64,000 nucleotides of DNA from Neisseria weixii (GCF_002327085.1 NZ_CP023429.1:1116001-1180000), one strand, 5' to 3'. Positions 39,263-49,150 are shown, counted from the first letter of the stretch. The notes: generated from the sequence alone by a model not told the origin. Program-made: numbers and translations.

Positions 39263-39292
39263 AGCCTATTATTTCATGTTTCCAATGGTTTT

Positions 39293-39604
39293 ATGTTCAA
39301 TACCGATTTACTGCGCGACAAAATTGCCAACGAAGATTATCAGCGCATGATTATTGCCAGCAGCAGCAGCGGCTTTAGCGCCAATGAAACCGGTTTGCTG
39401 CAAGACATTCTGCAGCGCTTTGATTTTGACGTGGTTCAGGCGCAGGCTTTGGCTCAGGCGGTTTTGCAGCAGCAGCGTTTTGATCCGAATGAATACCATA
39501 TCGACAGTGATGATGAAGACATCACCGGCGTGTGTCCGCATTGTATTAACCCGCCCATGCCGCCGTTGCGTGATTACTTGGCTTGGCGTGAATTACGCGG
39601 TTAA
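39293..39604 (+). CDS. Conserved-looking hypothetical protein, 103 aa
   Basis: MFNTDLLRDKIANEDYQRMIIASSSSGFSANETGLLQDILQRFDFDVVQAQALAQAV..., acidic C-terminus with CPHCINPPMPPLRDY. First chromosomal gene beyond the dif site; a DUS core separates it from ruvB. Unrecognised. Confidence 0.65.
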   Translation: MFNTDLLRDKIANEDYQRMIIASSSSGFSANETGLLQDILQRFDFDVVQAQALAQAVLQQQRFDPNEYHIDSDDEDITGVCPHCINPPMPPLRDYLAWRELRG

Positions 39605-39671
39605 ATACTGTGTAACTTTTAGGCCGTCTGAAAATATTTACGGCATATGCCGATGATTGAAATGATAAATT

Positions 39672-40702
39672 ATGTTGCAAACCGATAATCTTACCGCCCA
39701 ACAGCCGCAGCGAATTATTGCGGCACAATCGATTTCCGCCCAAGAAGAGCTTTTAGAACGCGCTTTACGTCCGAAAACGCTGGCAGATTATATCGGCCAA
39801 GCCAAGGCTAAGGAACAGTTGGCGATTTTTATTGAAGCGGCGAAAAAACGCGGTGAAGCACTCGACCATACCTTATTATTCGGCCCGCCGGGCTTGGGTA
39901 AAACCACATTGGCACATATTATTGCTAAAGAATTGGGTGTCAACTTGCGTCAAACCAGTGGCCCTGTGTTGGAGCGCGCCGGTGATTTGGCAGCCCTGTT
40001 AACCAATCTTGAGCCACATGATGTTCTTTTTATTGATGAAATTCACAGGTTGAGTCCGGTAGTGGAAGAAATTCTCTACCCTGCCCTTGAGGATTATCAG
40101 CTCGATATCATGATTGGAGAGGGGCCTGCAGCGCGTTCGGTAAAAATCGATTTACCGCCGTTTACGCTGATTGGCGCCACGACACGCGCCGGTATGTTGA
40201 CTAATCCGCTGCGTGACCGTTTCGGTATTGTTTCACGTTTGGAATTCTATGAAAACAAGGATTTAGCCACGATTGTCAGCCGTTCTGCGCAATTATTGTC
40301 GTTGGACATGGGGATGAGGGGGCGATGGAAGTGGCCAAGCGCAGCCGTGGTACGCCGCGTATTGCCAATCGTTTGCTGCGCCGTGTTCGCGATTATGCCG
40401 AAGTGAAAAACAACGGTGTGATTGATGCCGATATTGCTGATGCGGCTTTAAGTATGCTCGATGTCGATGCTAAAGGTTTGGACGTAATGGACAGAAAATT
40501 TCTTGAAGCCATTTTGCACAAATTCAGCGGCGGTCCTGTGGGTTTGGAAAACGTGGCGGCGGCAATTGGTGAATCGACTGATACCATTGAAGATGTGATT
40601 GAGCCTTATTTGATTCAGCAAGGCTTTTTGCAGCGCACGCCGCGCGGCCGGGTAGCAACAGAGCGCACTTACCTGCATTTTGGCTTGAAAGGTGCTGAAT
40701 AA
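39672..40702 (+). CDS. ruvB: Holliday junction helicase RuvB, frameshifted
   Basis: AAA+ motor that drives RuvA-bound Holliday junction migration. Walker [19 protein letters not shown], Walker [14 protein letters not shown], sensor [19 protein letters not shown]. The frame leaves the family after LLSLDMG; the rest ([27 protein letters not shown]...[20 protein letters not shown]) is in another frame. One more G in ATGGGGATGAG restores [14 protein letters not shown], the expected sequence, giving about 343 aa. The break is more likely a base-calling error than true loss. Confidence 0.95.
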
Positions 40703-40731
40703 ATCCGATATTGACAGGCAGTCTGAAACTT

Positions 40732-41174
40732 TCAGCCTGCCTTATTCTCTATCATCATTTTCTGCTGTGCAACGACTTTATTCATCATCTCAATAAACGC
40801 CATTTGCTCATCGTCCGTCAGCACCGACAGGGCGGTTTGGTTGATTTTTTGGGCAATGGCGGTCGCTTGCTCTTGCAGGGCTTTGGCGTGGTCGGTCAGC
40901 ATAATCAGGCGGATGCGTGCGTCCGTTGGGTGCGGTTCCCGCATAATCAGGCCGTCCCGTTCCATGCGGGCAAGCGTGTTGGCAATGGTCGCTTGCTTTA
41001 AATCGGCGATTTCCACCAGTTCGTTTTGGCTCAAACCGTCTTTTTCCCACAGGGTCAGTAAAATGGGGAATTGGGCGGGCGACACCCCAAGGGGCTTAAC
41101 CCTTCGTTTAACAAAATGGCGAATTGGCGGGCGATGTGGTTCATCAGGTAGCCTGCGGACACGGTTCTTTGCAT
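40732..41174 (-). CDS. MarR-family transcriptional regulator, frameshifted
   Basis: ATG 41174: MQRTVSAGYLMNHIARQFAILLNEGLSPLG, then out of frame; continuation VSPAQFPILLTLWEKDGLSQNELVEIADLKQATIANTLARMERDGLI, with wing REPHPTDARIRLIMLTDHAKAL. One more C in AGCCCCTTGG joins them (147 aa). Divergent from the membrane-protein operon at 41304, whose upstream region carries three ATAGC-NN-GCTAT palindromes as likely binding sites. Confidence 0.88.
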
Positions 41175-41228
41175 AAAATTTCCTTGTAAATCAATCAATC
41201 ATAAAAATTTTGTCATTGTATCATAAAA

Positions 41229-41287
41229 ATAGCTTGCTATATAAAAATATAGCGTGCTATTATATTTATAATTTAATAGCACGCTAT
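41229..41287. promoter_or_regulatory. Three MarR-type operator palindromes
   Basis: ATAGCTTGCTAT (41229-41240), ATAGCGTGCTAT (41249-41260) and ATAGCACGCTAT (41276-41287). The last two form a larger perfect inverted repeat. They sit between the divergent regulator and the 41304 operon. Confidence 0.8.
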
Positions 41288-41303
41288 ATTTTTAGAGGCC
41301 AAG

Positions 41304-41747
41304 ATGACACGGGATACCCTTTGCACCATACACAAATTCACAGCAATGACTGCCGCTTTGCTGATTGGCATTTTTTGGACAAGCACCTTGATTAGCGAGA
41401 TTTTTTTGTCGCAAGAAGCGGTGGTTTGGGTCAAAAATGTGATTTTTTACGGTGTATTTTTTCTCATGGCGGCTATAGCGATGACGGGGGCGAGCGGTAT
41501 GAAAATGGGGGCAAAGTCCAAACACCCCAAAATCCTTGCCAAGAAAAAACGTATGCCGGTGATTGCCATCAATGGGCTGTTGATTTTATTGCCTTGTGCG
41601 CTGTATCTGTGCCGTAAGGCAAACGCCGGTGAATTTGATACTGCTTTTTATGCCTTGCAGTGCTTGGAGCTGTTGGCAGGGGCGGTCAATTTACGGCTGA
41701 TGTTTTTGTCAATGAAAGACGGTTTTGGCATCAGAAAAAGAAAATAA
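41304..41747 (+). CDS. Integral membrane protein, 147 aa
   Basis: Four hydrophobic segments (FTAMTAALLIGIFWTSTLI; NVIFYGVFFLMAAIAMTGA; MPVIAINGLLILLPCALYL; ALQCLELLAGAVNLRLMF). MTRDTLCTIHKFTA at the start. First gene of the MarR-controlled operon with a cytochrome b561-like protein and a monooxygenase-like lipoprotein. No exact family recognised. Confidence 0.75.
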   Translation: MTRDTLCTIHKFTAMTAALLIGIFWTSTLISEIFLSQEAVVWVKNVIFYGVFFLMAAIAMTGASGMKMGAKSKHPKILAKKKRMPVIAINGLLILLPCALYLCRKANAGEFDTAFYALQCLELLAGAVNLRLMFLSMKDGFGIRKRK

Positions 41748-41762
41748 TTTTTTGAAGGAAAA

Positions 41763-42218
41763 ATGATGAAAAATCAAACTACTTACAACCGCACCGCACG
41801 CTACCTGCATTGGGGTATGGCATTATGTTACACAGTGATGTTTGCGACCGCAATTGCTTGGAATATGAATGACAGCCTGAAATTTTTGATGAATCCGCAC
41901 CGTGCCATAGGCATTTTATTGCTGATTTTGACGCTGTTTCGGGTGATTTGGGCAATCACACACGCCAAACAGCCGCCTGCCAAGAGCCTGACGGCAAAAT
42001 TGGGGCATGCGGCATTGTATGTGTTGATGCTGGCGGTGCCGATTGTAGGCGTGGTTCGTCAGGCAGGTTTTGCACAAGGCAATCAACCGCTGATTGATTT
42101 GGGCAATGCTTGGCATGGGGTGCTGGCTTGGGCATTGTTATTGTTGGTGGCCGGCCATATCGGCATGGTGGCAGTTCATCATGCCAAGGGCGATAAAATT
42201 TTAAACCGTATGAGATAG
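41763..42218 (+). CDS. Cytochrome b561-like protein
   Basis: 151 aa. NRTARYLHWGMALCYTVMFAT, NPHRAIGILLLILTLFRVIW, LGHAALYVLMLAVPIVGVVRQ and NAWHGVLAWALLLLVAGHIGMVAVHH: four TMs with the paired His ligands of prokaryotic b561 (HW...H...H...HH). Probably an inner-membrane electron carrier. GAAGGAAAA precedes ATG. Slightly shorter than usual. Confidence 0.88.
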   Translation: MMKNQTTYNRTARYLHWGMALCYTVMFATAIAWNMNDSLKFLMNPHRAIGILLLILTLFRVIWAITHAKQPPAKSLTAKLGHAALYVLMLAVPIVGVVRQAGFAQGNQPLIDLGNAWHGVLAWALLLLVAGHIGMVAVHHAKGDKILNRMR

Positions 42219-42228
42219 GAGTATACCC

Positions 42229-42660
42229 ATGAAATCAATCAAATTATTGGCAACCGCCTTGCTGATGACAAGCGTTTTAAGTGCTTGCGGTATGGCAAAT
42301 AAAGCAGAGCGTTGGCAAGCCAAACGAGCCGAATGGCAAAACAGCGTGGTGCTGATTAACGCCTTTGAAGTGCCAAAAGGCAAAGAAGCCGAAGCCTTGC
42401 AATCGTGGCAAAAATCGCGTGATTTTTTGCAAACCCAAGACGGCTGCATCAGCACGCAGTTGCACCAAAACCTTGACCCCAATGGCAAATTTTATCTGGT
42501 TAATGTCGCACGCTGGCGTAGTGCCGATGATTTTAAAAATGCCACCGCCAAAATGCGTAAAGCCCTGCCTGATAACCAAGTGGAAGGCGTGGTGTTTTAT
42601 CCGAGTTTATTTAAAGTGATTGAATCGGATATGCCTTTTGAGCGAAAAATGGGGAAATAA
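42229..42660 (+). CDS. Lipoprotein with antibiotic-biosynthesis-monooxygenase-type (ABM) domain
   Basis: 143 aa; signal and lipobox MKSIKLLATALLMTSVLSAC, then a dimeric alpha-beta barrel-like domain (SVVLINAFEVPKGKEAEALQSWQKSRDFLQTQDG, FYLVNVARWRSADDFKNA). ABM domains act on small aromatics or haem; a lipoprotein version next to cytochrome b561 suggests an envelope redox or stress role, which is inference. Confidence 0.85.
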   Translation: MKSIKLLATALLMTSVLSACGMANKAERWQAKRAEWQNSVVLINAFEVPKGKEAEALQSWQKSRDFLQTQDGCISTQLHQNLDPNGKFYLVNVARWRSADDFKNATAKMRKALPDNQVEGVVFYPSLFKVIESDMPFERKMGK

Positions 42661-42704
42661 ATGATAGAAACCGTCCAAAATGGGCGGTATTTATCAGTTT
42701 TACG

Positions 42705-42898
42705 TCATTCCCTTAACGCACCTAACACCATTTCAAATGCCCGTGAATGATGTTTTTTGCTTGGATAATAGGCATAAAACGGCGTGTAAGTCATACGATA
42801 ATCACAAAGCAGCTCCACCAATTCGCCTGATTGTAGCTCTTTTTGTACTTGTGGTAAGCCGACAAAACCAACCCCTAAATGATTTTTAACCCCGTTTC
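42705..42898 (-). pseudogene. LysR-family regulator, C-terminal fragment
   Basis: Minus strand reads NHLGVGFVGLPQVQKELQSG...LVELLCDYRMTYTPFYAYYPSKKHHSRAFEMVLGAL and a stop, the end of a LysR effector-binding domain. The rest of the gene is missing. The break coincides with the truncated N-terminus of the opposite-strand SnoaL-like fragment. Confidence 0.75.
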
Positions 42899-43128
42899 AC
42901 AGCGTGTACCACATCAACGGTCAGCATACGGTGAACCTGATTGATGAAAATAATGCCACCGCCATTAACTATTGCTTGGTTAAACTGGTTGAAAGCAAAG
43001 ACGGTAAAGAGCTGTTGCAGGAACACAGCGTCCGCTATGCCGACACTTATATTAAACAAAACGGTAAATGGCTGATTGCCAAACGGATTGCCGATTTTAT
43101 GATTAGTGAAAACCGAGTGGTTGGCTAA
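42899..43128 (+). pseudogene. SnoaL/NTF2-like protein, C-terminal fragment
   Basis: FHSVYHINGQHTVNLIDENNATAINYCLVKLVES...DTYIKQNGKWLIAKRIADFMISE is the second half of a SnoaL-like domain; start codons and first half are absent. Joined head-to-head with the LysR fragment, as expected after one deletion between two divergent genes. Confidence 0.65.
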
Positions 43129-43129
43129 A

Positions 43130-43640
43130 TCGTGATAAACACCGTGTAAAAGCGGTGTTTTTGTTTTTTCAAGAACAATGGAAAAGATTTACACTCAATG
43201 CCATTGTATTTTCGCAGAACGCGCTTTGCCTGATTCCAAAAGTTCTCAATATCGTTAATGAGATTTTGACAGTCTGTAAAATGTGTACTGTGGTTGATGC
43301 AATGATGAGTAAACTCACTCACATCCGGCACATCACAGCTTTTGCAACAGTCGGTATATGCAATGCTATCAGGCATAACTTTTTGTTTAGTAACAGGAAG
43401 TAAAGTATCCTGCTTGGTGCTTTCAACTACAATGGTATAACCTAACCATGTCGTTTCAGTATGCCAAATACAGCCACTTTACCTACTGCACCGCGACCAT
43501 GCTTACCTTGCGTTGTCCGCCAAAACGACCCTCGTCCAACTCAACAGGGGCACCAAAAACTTCGTCTGCTTGAAGTGCTAAATGGCAGGCGGTGCGCTTT
43601 TTTACATAGTTTACAGTTTTTATCTTCATTTTTGCCGGGT
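43130..43640 (-). pseudogene. IS1595-family (IS1016-like) transposase remnant
   Basis: C-terminal frame: DVPDVSEFTHHCINHSTHFTDCQNLINDIENFWNQAKRVLRKYNGIECKSFPLFLK, matching the DDxN-type transposase end (INGIENFWxQAKRxLRKYNGI). Upstream, HLALQADEVFGAPVELDEGRFGGQRK (first catalytic Asp region VELDE) and GRGAVGKVAVFGILKRHG are in different frames with stops. No intact terminal repeats identified. Confidence 0.8.
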
Positions 43641-43713
43641 AACACAACTCCTAATCCAATACACAGTCCCCATCCTTTTATTGGGTTTCTAACCAAATCC
43701 ACAAACCGAATCA

Positions 43714-43752
43714 AAAGGCCGTCTGAAACCTAATAATTTTCAGACGGCCATT
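43714..43752. terminator. Inverted DUS terminator after the TonB-dependent receptor
   Basis: AAAGGCCGTCTGAAA-N10-TTTCAGACGGCC, just past the 43768 stop. Confidence 0.75.
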
Positions 43753-43767
43753 CTTCGATTGTCAAAA

Positions 43768-45990
43768 TCAGAACGAATATTCCGCTTTCAGCCAATAAGT
43801 CCGCGGCATGCCCAATACGGCAAAACTGCGGTCATACTGGCCGCGCTGCACCTGCCAATAGGCTTTGTTGAACAGATTTTCGACTGCCGTGCTTACGGTC
43901 AAATCGTTTTTGCCCAGCTTGGTTTTATAGCCTGCACCGATGTCAGCCAAGGTGTAAGACGGGAAAGCGTATTGTTTCTTCGTGTCTTGATAAGATTTGC
44001 CGAAATACTGCACATTTCCCGACAGCGTCAAGCCCTTCACATAAGGTGTATCCCATTCCACGCCCGCTTTGGCAATCACGCTCGGATTGGCAACTTGTAC
44101 GCCGCTTACTAGATTGTCTTTGTAATTCGGATAATCCTTCACTTGCGATTTCAAATACATCAAACCGAAGCTCGGTCGTAGAGTTTGATTCATCAGATTG
44201 GCGTAAACATTAAATTCGATACCGCGATTACGCTCGATACCCTGCTCATCACCGGCAGCCGCACCACTGGCGGCAAAATCGGTTCTGCGGACAGTGGTGC
44301 CGCGCCAATAGCCCGGACGGCGGATTTGGAAGGCGTTCAAGGTGGTGACAAAATCACCCCAGTTTTTACGCACACCGATTTCAAATTGGCGGCTGACGCG
44401 CGGTTTGGCCATGGTGGTGTCGCCGGTGGTATCGTCCACGCTCAAGCTGGCCGGTTCCAAATCTTCCATATAGTTACCGTAAACAGCCAAATCCGGTTTC
44501 GGCACCCACGCGGCCATCAGCATAGGGCTGAAGCGGCCGGCATTGGCTTTGGTTTGATTAAGATTGTTTTTTTGCTCGACTTGCTGGAAGCGTCCTCCCA
44601 AAGTAAAGCGGTAGCGGTTGTCAGCAAAGCCCATAGTATCCGACAACGCTAAGCTGTTGACTTGGATTCGGGTATCTAAATTCGGCGTCCTTTCAATGGC
44701 GGTCGGATAGTCGGCGGCAAATGAAGCCAGTTGCGCGGCAATGTCGCCGGTACCGTCAATCGTAGCTTTGCTGTTGCCTGCTTTGGTGCCGCGATAGGTT
44801 TGGCGGCGGCGGTCGATGCGGTCTAAGGCTGCGCTCCAAGTGTGATCCACCGAGCCGGTTTCAAATTGGCCACGGGCGGTGAGATTCATACTGGTGGTTT
44901 GAAAACGCTGATCGGTCAAGCGTGCGGTGCTGGTGTTGTATTGGCTGCTGTCGGTGGTGCTGGCCGTTGGAGAAACCAGTGTACCGTAATAACGCGCTTT
45001 GTTGTAACCGATACCGCCGGTGATTTGCACCGGAGCATCAAGGTCATATTCAAACGTCAGCATATTGGTTTGGCCGACGGTATTCTGCCGGTTCCAGGCC
45101 GGCAACAGATTGGTTCTGCCGTCGGGTGCATCAAACAGTCGGCCGTTGGCATTTTGAATGTCTTGAATACGTGCGCGACCGCCTTGTGCTTTGCGTTTGG
45201 AATACACGGAATCAAATGCTACGCGCAATTTCTCGCCCCGGTAATCGGTATTTAAGGCAAATTCTTTGTTGTCTTCGCTGTAACCGTCACGCGGGGTATC
45301 GCCGTGGCGCAGTTTACCGTTGACACGCACGCCGAACTGTTTGTCGCTGCCGAAACGCTGGCCCAAATCAAAAGCACCTTGCGCACGGCTGCCGCTAAAC
45401 CAGCCCAAACCGATGGTACGGTTGCCTTCATCGGCGGCTTTTTTAGTTTCGATGTTTAGCGAGCCGGAAACCGCGCCCTCCGGATCCATGCCGTTGACGG
45501 CTGTCGATGCGCCTTTGATCAGCTGCACAGAAGCCACCTGCACGCTGGACGTACCCTGTGTGCCGTACATACCGGCCAAACCGTTGACGCTGAATTGGCG
45601 CGAATCAAGCTGATAACCGCGGAAATAAAGGCCGGTGAGCGTATTGGTTTCTCCGCCGAACTGCCAAGTCGATGCATCTTTTTTCGCCACCACATCCACT
45701 AAGGTGCGCGCTTCGGTGTTTCGGATTACTTTCTCATCATAACTCACCACCGTCACCGGTGCGGTAAAGGCATTGGCTTTGCCCAACACGCCGAGATTGA
45801 CGCGGTCTTTCAAATCACCGTCGCTGGCGATGGAATAGGATCTGGCGGCGCGCACGCGTTTATTGTCGCCCTTCACTTCCACTTGTTGCAATTCAGTTTG
45901 ATTGGCGGTTACCGTATCGCTGCTTTCATCGGCAGCATACGCAAATGCGCCCGCAATCAAGAGCGGCATTAAGGCTGATTTATTGTTCAT
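43768..45990 (-). CDS. TonB-dependent siderophore receptor
   Basis: 740 aa outer-membrane receptor: signal MNNKSALMPLLIAGAFAYA, plug domain (TAPVTVVSYDEKVIRNTEARTLVDVV, FRGYQLDSRQFSVNGLAGMYGTQG, SVQLIKGASTAVNGMDPEGAVSGSLNI), 22-strand barrel with EFxLNTDYRGE repeats and final MPRTYWLKAEYSF (terminal Phe). Similar to FhuE/FoxA-type xenosiderophore receptors; the ligand cannot be assigned. Energised by TonB-ExbBD. Fur-like sequence upstream. A putative ABC permease/ATPase is divergently encoded. Confidence 0.93.
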   Translation of the reverse strand: MNNKSALMPLLIAGAFAYAADESSDTVTANQTELQQVEVKGDNKRVRAARSYSIASDGDLKDRVNLGVLGKANAFTAPVTVVSYDEKVIRNTEARTLVDVVAKKDASTWQFGGETNTLTGLYFRGYQLDSRQFSVNGLAGMYGTQGTSSVQVASVQLIKGASTAVNGMDPEGAVSGSLNIETKKAADEGNRTIGLGWFSGSRAQGAFDLGQRFGSDKQFGVRVNGKLRHGDTPRDGYSEDNKEFALNTDYRGEKLRVAFDSVYSKRKAQGGRARIQDIQNANGRLFDAPDGRTNLLPAWNRQNTVGQTNMLTFEYDLDAPVQITGGIGYNKARYYGTLVSPTASTTDSSQYNTSTARLTDQRFQTTSMNLTARGQFETGSVDHTWSAALDRIDRRRQTYRGTKAGNSKATIDGTGDIAAQLASFAADYPTAIERTPNLDTRIQVNSLALSDTMGFADNRYRFTLGGRFQQVEQKNNLNQTKANAGRFSPMLMAAWVPKPDLAVYGNYMEDLEPASLSVDDTTGDTTMAKPRVSRQFEIGVRKNWGDFVTTLNAFQIRRPGYWRGTTVRRTDFAASGAAAGDEQGIERNRGIEFNVYANLMNQTLRPSFGLMYLKSQVKDYPNYKDNLVSGVQVANPSVIAKAGVEWDTPYVKGLTLSGNVQYFGKSYQDTKKQYAFPSYTLADIGAGYKTKLGKNDLTVSTAVENLFNKAYWQVQRGQYDRSFAVLGMPRTYWLKAEYSF

Positions 45991-46067
45991 GTAGGTTCTT
46001 CTCTGAAATAAATGTGTTTAATGTGTTTTAAGCGTAAAAAATCTAAAAATGATTTTAAAAACATATT

Positions 46068-46128
46068 ATATTTGATAATATTCTGCCTCGCTATAGGTTG
46101 AAATAAAAATTGTTCTTATCATTAGTTT
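46068..46128 (-). promoter_or_regulatory. Candidate Fur-controlled promoter region
   Basis: TTTGATAATATTC and AATTGTTCTTATCATTAG resemble Fur half-sites (GATAAT/ATTATC) upstream of the receptor gene. Confidence 0.5.
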
Positions 46129-46233
46129 AAAACAATAAATACAACACTTAGTGCAATAATTTACCAAATGATTGAATAATGCCGTCTGAAAATGTTTTCA
46201 GAAGGCCTAATAACATTATTAAAAAGAACCTCC

Positions 46234-48000
46234 ATGCAAAAATGGCAAACCGAACTCTACGGCACCCCGCTGTGGCTGCTGCAAACGCTGGCAGGTGTCG
46301 CAGCGGCGCTCATCATTATCTTATTTTTCGCTTCCAAAACCCGTTTCGGCCAAGAATCCAAATATATTCTCAAGCTTTGTTTAACACGCAAAAGCAGCGT
46401 CAAAATCATCGTCGCTATTGTGATGATGGTGGTGCTGTTGCTTACCGAAGTCCGGTTGAATGTACTCAGCACCTTTATGTCCAACGGCTTATACAGTTCC
46501 ATGCAGGACATGAAAATACAGGCATTCTGGCAATTTGCCGCCATGAATGCGGGCGTGGTATTGCTGCGCACGTTTAACGGTGTGGTTAACGATTTTCTCG
46601 ATCAAAGTTTAGCCATTAAATGGTCGGAAAAACTCAATCATGTACTGACCACGCGCTGGCTGGAAAACAAAAACTACTACCGTCTGCAGATGCGCCGCCA
46701 TTCGCCCGACAACATCGATCAACGTATCCAGCAAGATGCGCAGGATTTTATCACCTCCACCATCGAATTCGTGCGCGGTATGCTTAATTCCGTGGTGTCG
46801 TCGCTCGAATTTGCTTTTGTATTGTGGGGCTTGGCGGGCATTCTCACCGTATTCGGCTACGATATTCCGCGCGGCATCGTATGGTTTGTCTTTATCTTCG
46901 TGATTTTAGCCACCTTTATTGCCATGTGGATTGGTAATCCTTTGATCCGTTACAACTATGAAAACGAAAAGCTCAACGGCGACTACCGCTATTCGCTGAT
47001 CCGTGTGCGCGATCACGCCGAGAGCGTGGCGTTTTACGATGGCGAATGGCGCGAGCAAGCCCAATTAAGCAGCCGCTTTGCCGCCATTATCCGCAACCGT
47101 TGGCGCATCGCGCGTCAAAGCGTGGCTTTGAGCGGCTTCAACGATATGTTCAGCAACGGCATTCAGCTGTTCCCAATTATCCTGCAAGCCCCGCCTGTTT
47201 GCCGGACAAATCAAAATCGGTGACGTACAGCAAACCGTACAAGCCTTCGCCCGCCTGCAACGCGCCCTATCGTTTTTTCGCATGTTTTACGAAGAATTCA
47301 CCGCCTACCGCGCCCGCTTGGAACGTTTATACGGCTTCTTACTCAGCACCCATGAGCAACACAGCGCCCCAAACCTGAAATCAAACACATTTCAGACGGC
47401 CTCAAGCTCTCCAACGTTGCGCTCTACCGCAATAACGGCGAAATCTTGTTGGATAACATCAATATCGATGTCAAACCCGGTGATGCCCTATTGATTAAAG
47501 GCCCCAGCGGCTGCGGCAAAACCTCCCTGCTCCGTTCGCTGGCCGGACTGTGGCCGTTCGGCAGCAGCGGCCACATTGTGCAACCCGAACGCAGTCAAAT
47601 TTTATTCGTGCCGCAACGCCCCTACACCCCGCAAGGCACTTTGCGCGAAGCCATCTGCTACCCTGACATCGACCCGCAGCATCCTGATTTAGCCGCTTCC
47701 ATGAGCCTTTGCCGCCTCGACCATTTAATCGACCAACTCGACAAAACCGATGACTGGCAACACAAACTTTCCCCCGGCGAACTCCAGCGTGTTGCCTTCT
47801 GCCGCACCCTGCTCTCACGCGCCAAAGTAGTTTTGCTCGACGAAGCCACGTCCGCACTTGACGAGCCGACCGAATCGCAGCTCTACCGCGGCATTCGCGA
47901 AAAAATGCCCGAAAGCATCATCATCAGCATCGGCCACCGCAGCAGCTTGAATGAATTTCACAATATCCACTATGATGTCGGCGCGGTGAAATGCGGCTGA
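46234..48000 (+). CDS. SbmA/BacA-YddA-type ABC transporter (fused permease and ATPase), frameshifted
   Basis: Start MQKWQTELYGTPLWLLQTLAG. TM region with the SbmA-like segments NVLSTFMSNGLYSSMQDM, DFLDQSLAIKWSEKLNHVLTTRWLENKNYYRLQ and DNIDQRIQQDAQDF. Frames break near 47190 (LQAP|RLFAGQIKIGD) and near 47375 (one C short in GCGCCCCAAAC). ATPase domain: KGPSGCGKTSLLRSLAGLWPFG (Walker A), LSPGELQRVAFCRTLL (signature), VVLLDEATSALDE (Walker B), then GHRSS. About 580 aa when joined. Related transporters import peptides or cofactors; adjacency to the receptor suggests a shared iron/si­derophore role, which is inference. Confidence 0.85.
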
Positions 48001-48009
48001 AGCACGGCA

Positions 48010-48064
48010 AAGGCCGTCTGAAAGATAACGTAGATTTCCGCAAAGCCTTTCAGACGGCCTTTTA
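48010..48064. terminator. Inverted DUS terminator
   Basis: AAAGGCCGTCTGAAAG-N26-CTTTCAGACGGCCTTTT after the ABC transporter. Confidence 0.75.
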
Positions 48065-48156
48065 TCCGCCCAACCCGATAAATGACCTTTTACATATGAA
48101 AGCAGAATGAAAAATAATAAAATAATGTCATTAATCCCATGCAAAGGAAGACATTC

Positions 48157-49095
48157 ATGAATATTACCAAAACCCTCCCTACCCTTGCCCTGATTTCCTT
48201 ATTAACCGCCTGCGGCGGTGGTGGTGGAGGTACGAATCATCAGCCCAGTGCCGACAGTACGCCCACCAAACAAAACACGGCTAATTCCGACGCGGCAGAT
48301 GCCAGCGACGGTCAAACAAACGCCTCTTCAAAAAATATCTATATCGCACCGAAAATAACAGAGCCTGCCGGTCCCAATTATAATTGGAGCACAACGACAA
48401 TCAACAGCCATGTCTTTAGTAATACAGAAGCGAATGATTTCAGCAAAATCTTTCCTTTAGGTTACAGCGAATCAAAATACTCCGAAGAAGAGACACGTCC
48501 CAAACCTTCTTCCAATAATCCATACCGCAGCAGCAGAGAGGAAGGCTAGGTCAAAGCTTACTACCTACCTCATTCCATTATCCTTGGCAGCACGCTGATC
48601 AAACTATTCCGCGACGATAAAGAAGTAGAAATCAAAACGCTGCATCCCACTTATACTAATTTTAATCCTGCCGCCATCGGTGAATTCACCAAACCCGAAA
48701 TCGTCAATAAAATGAGCGGCAGCTTTCAATACAAAGGCGTTGCCCTCAGCAGCAACGGTCAAGGCGTGTTCAATTACCATGTGGATTTTGCTCAAAAAAC
48801 CGGTAGTGGAGAAATCACAGGCCTGAAAGAACACGGTCATATTACTCTGCACAAAGCGGTCATTACAGATAAGTTGGATTCCACGCTGTTTCAAGGCATT
48901 ACTTCCAAGCCGATGGCTGGTATTGAAGGTAAGGCCACTGGCAGTAATTTGGACAGTAACCCCGTTTATCGTTTGGGCTTTTTCGGCCCCAAAGCCGAAG
49001 AAATTGCCGGACATATCGAAGTGCGTAATCAAGATCCGATACATAAACATACTTATACCACCCATCCGATAGGCTTTTCAGGCTTACGCCAATAA
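48157..49095 (+). pseudogene. Slam-dependent-type surface lipoprotein with in-frame amber codon
   Basis: MNITKTLPTLALISLLTAC is a lipoprotein signal, followed by six Gly codons. The frame is open except for one TAG at 48547-48549 and continues without shift: VKAYYLPHSIILGSTLIKLF, then GEFTKPEIVNKMSGSFQYKGVALSSNGQGVFNYHVDF, KTGSGEITGL..., GIEGKATGS and FFGPKAEEIAGHIEV to FSGLRQ. The C-terminal half has the alternating strands and GxFFGPxAxEIxG motif of TbpB/HphA-like surface lipoprotein barrels. About 312 codons. Point mutation or sequencing error is possible. Confidence 0.8.
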
Positions 49096-49117
49096 AAATG
49101 AAAACCTAAAACCCAAA

Positions 49118-49150
49118 GGCCGTCTGAAACCCAGTTTTCAGACGGCCTTT
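49118..49150. terminator. Inverted DUS terminator
   Basis: AAAGGCCGTCTGAAA-CCCAG-TTTTCAGACGGCCTTT. Confidence 0.8.
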
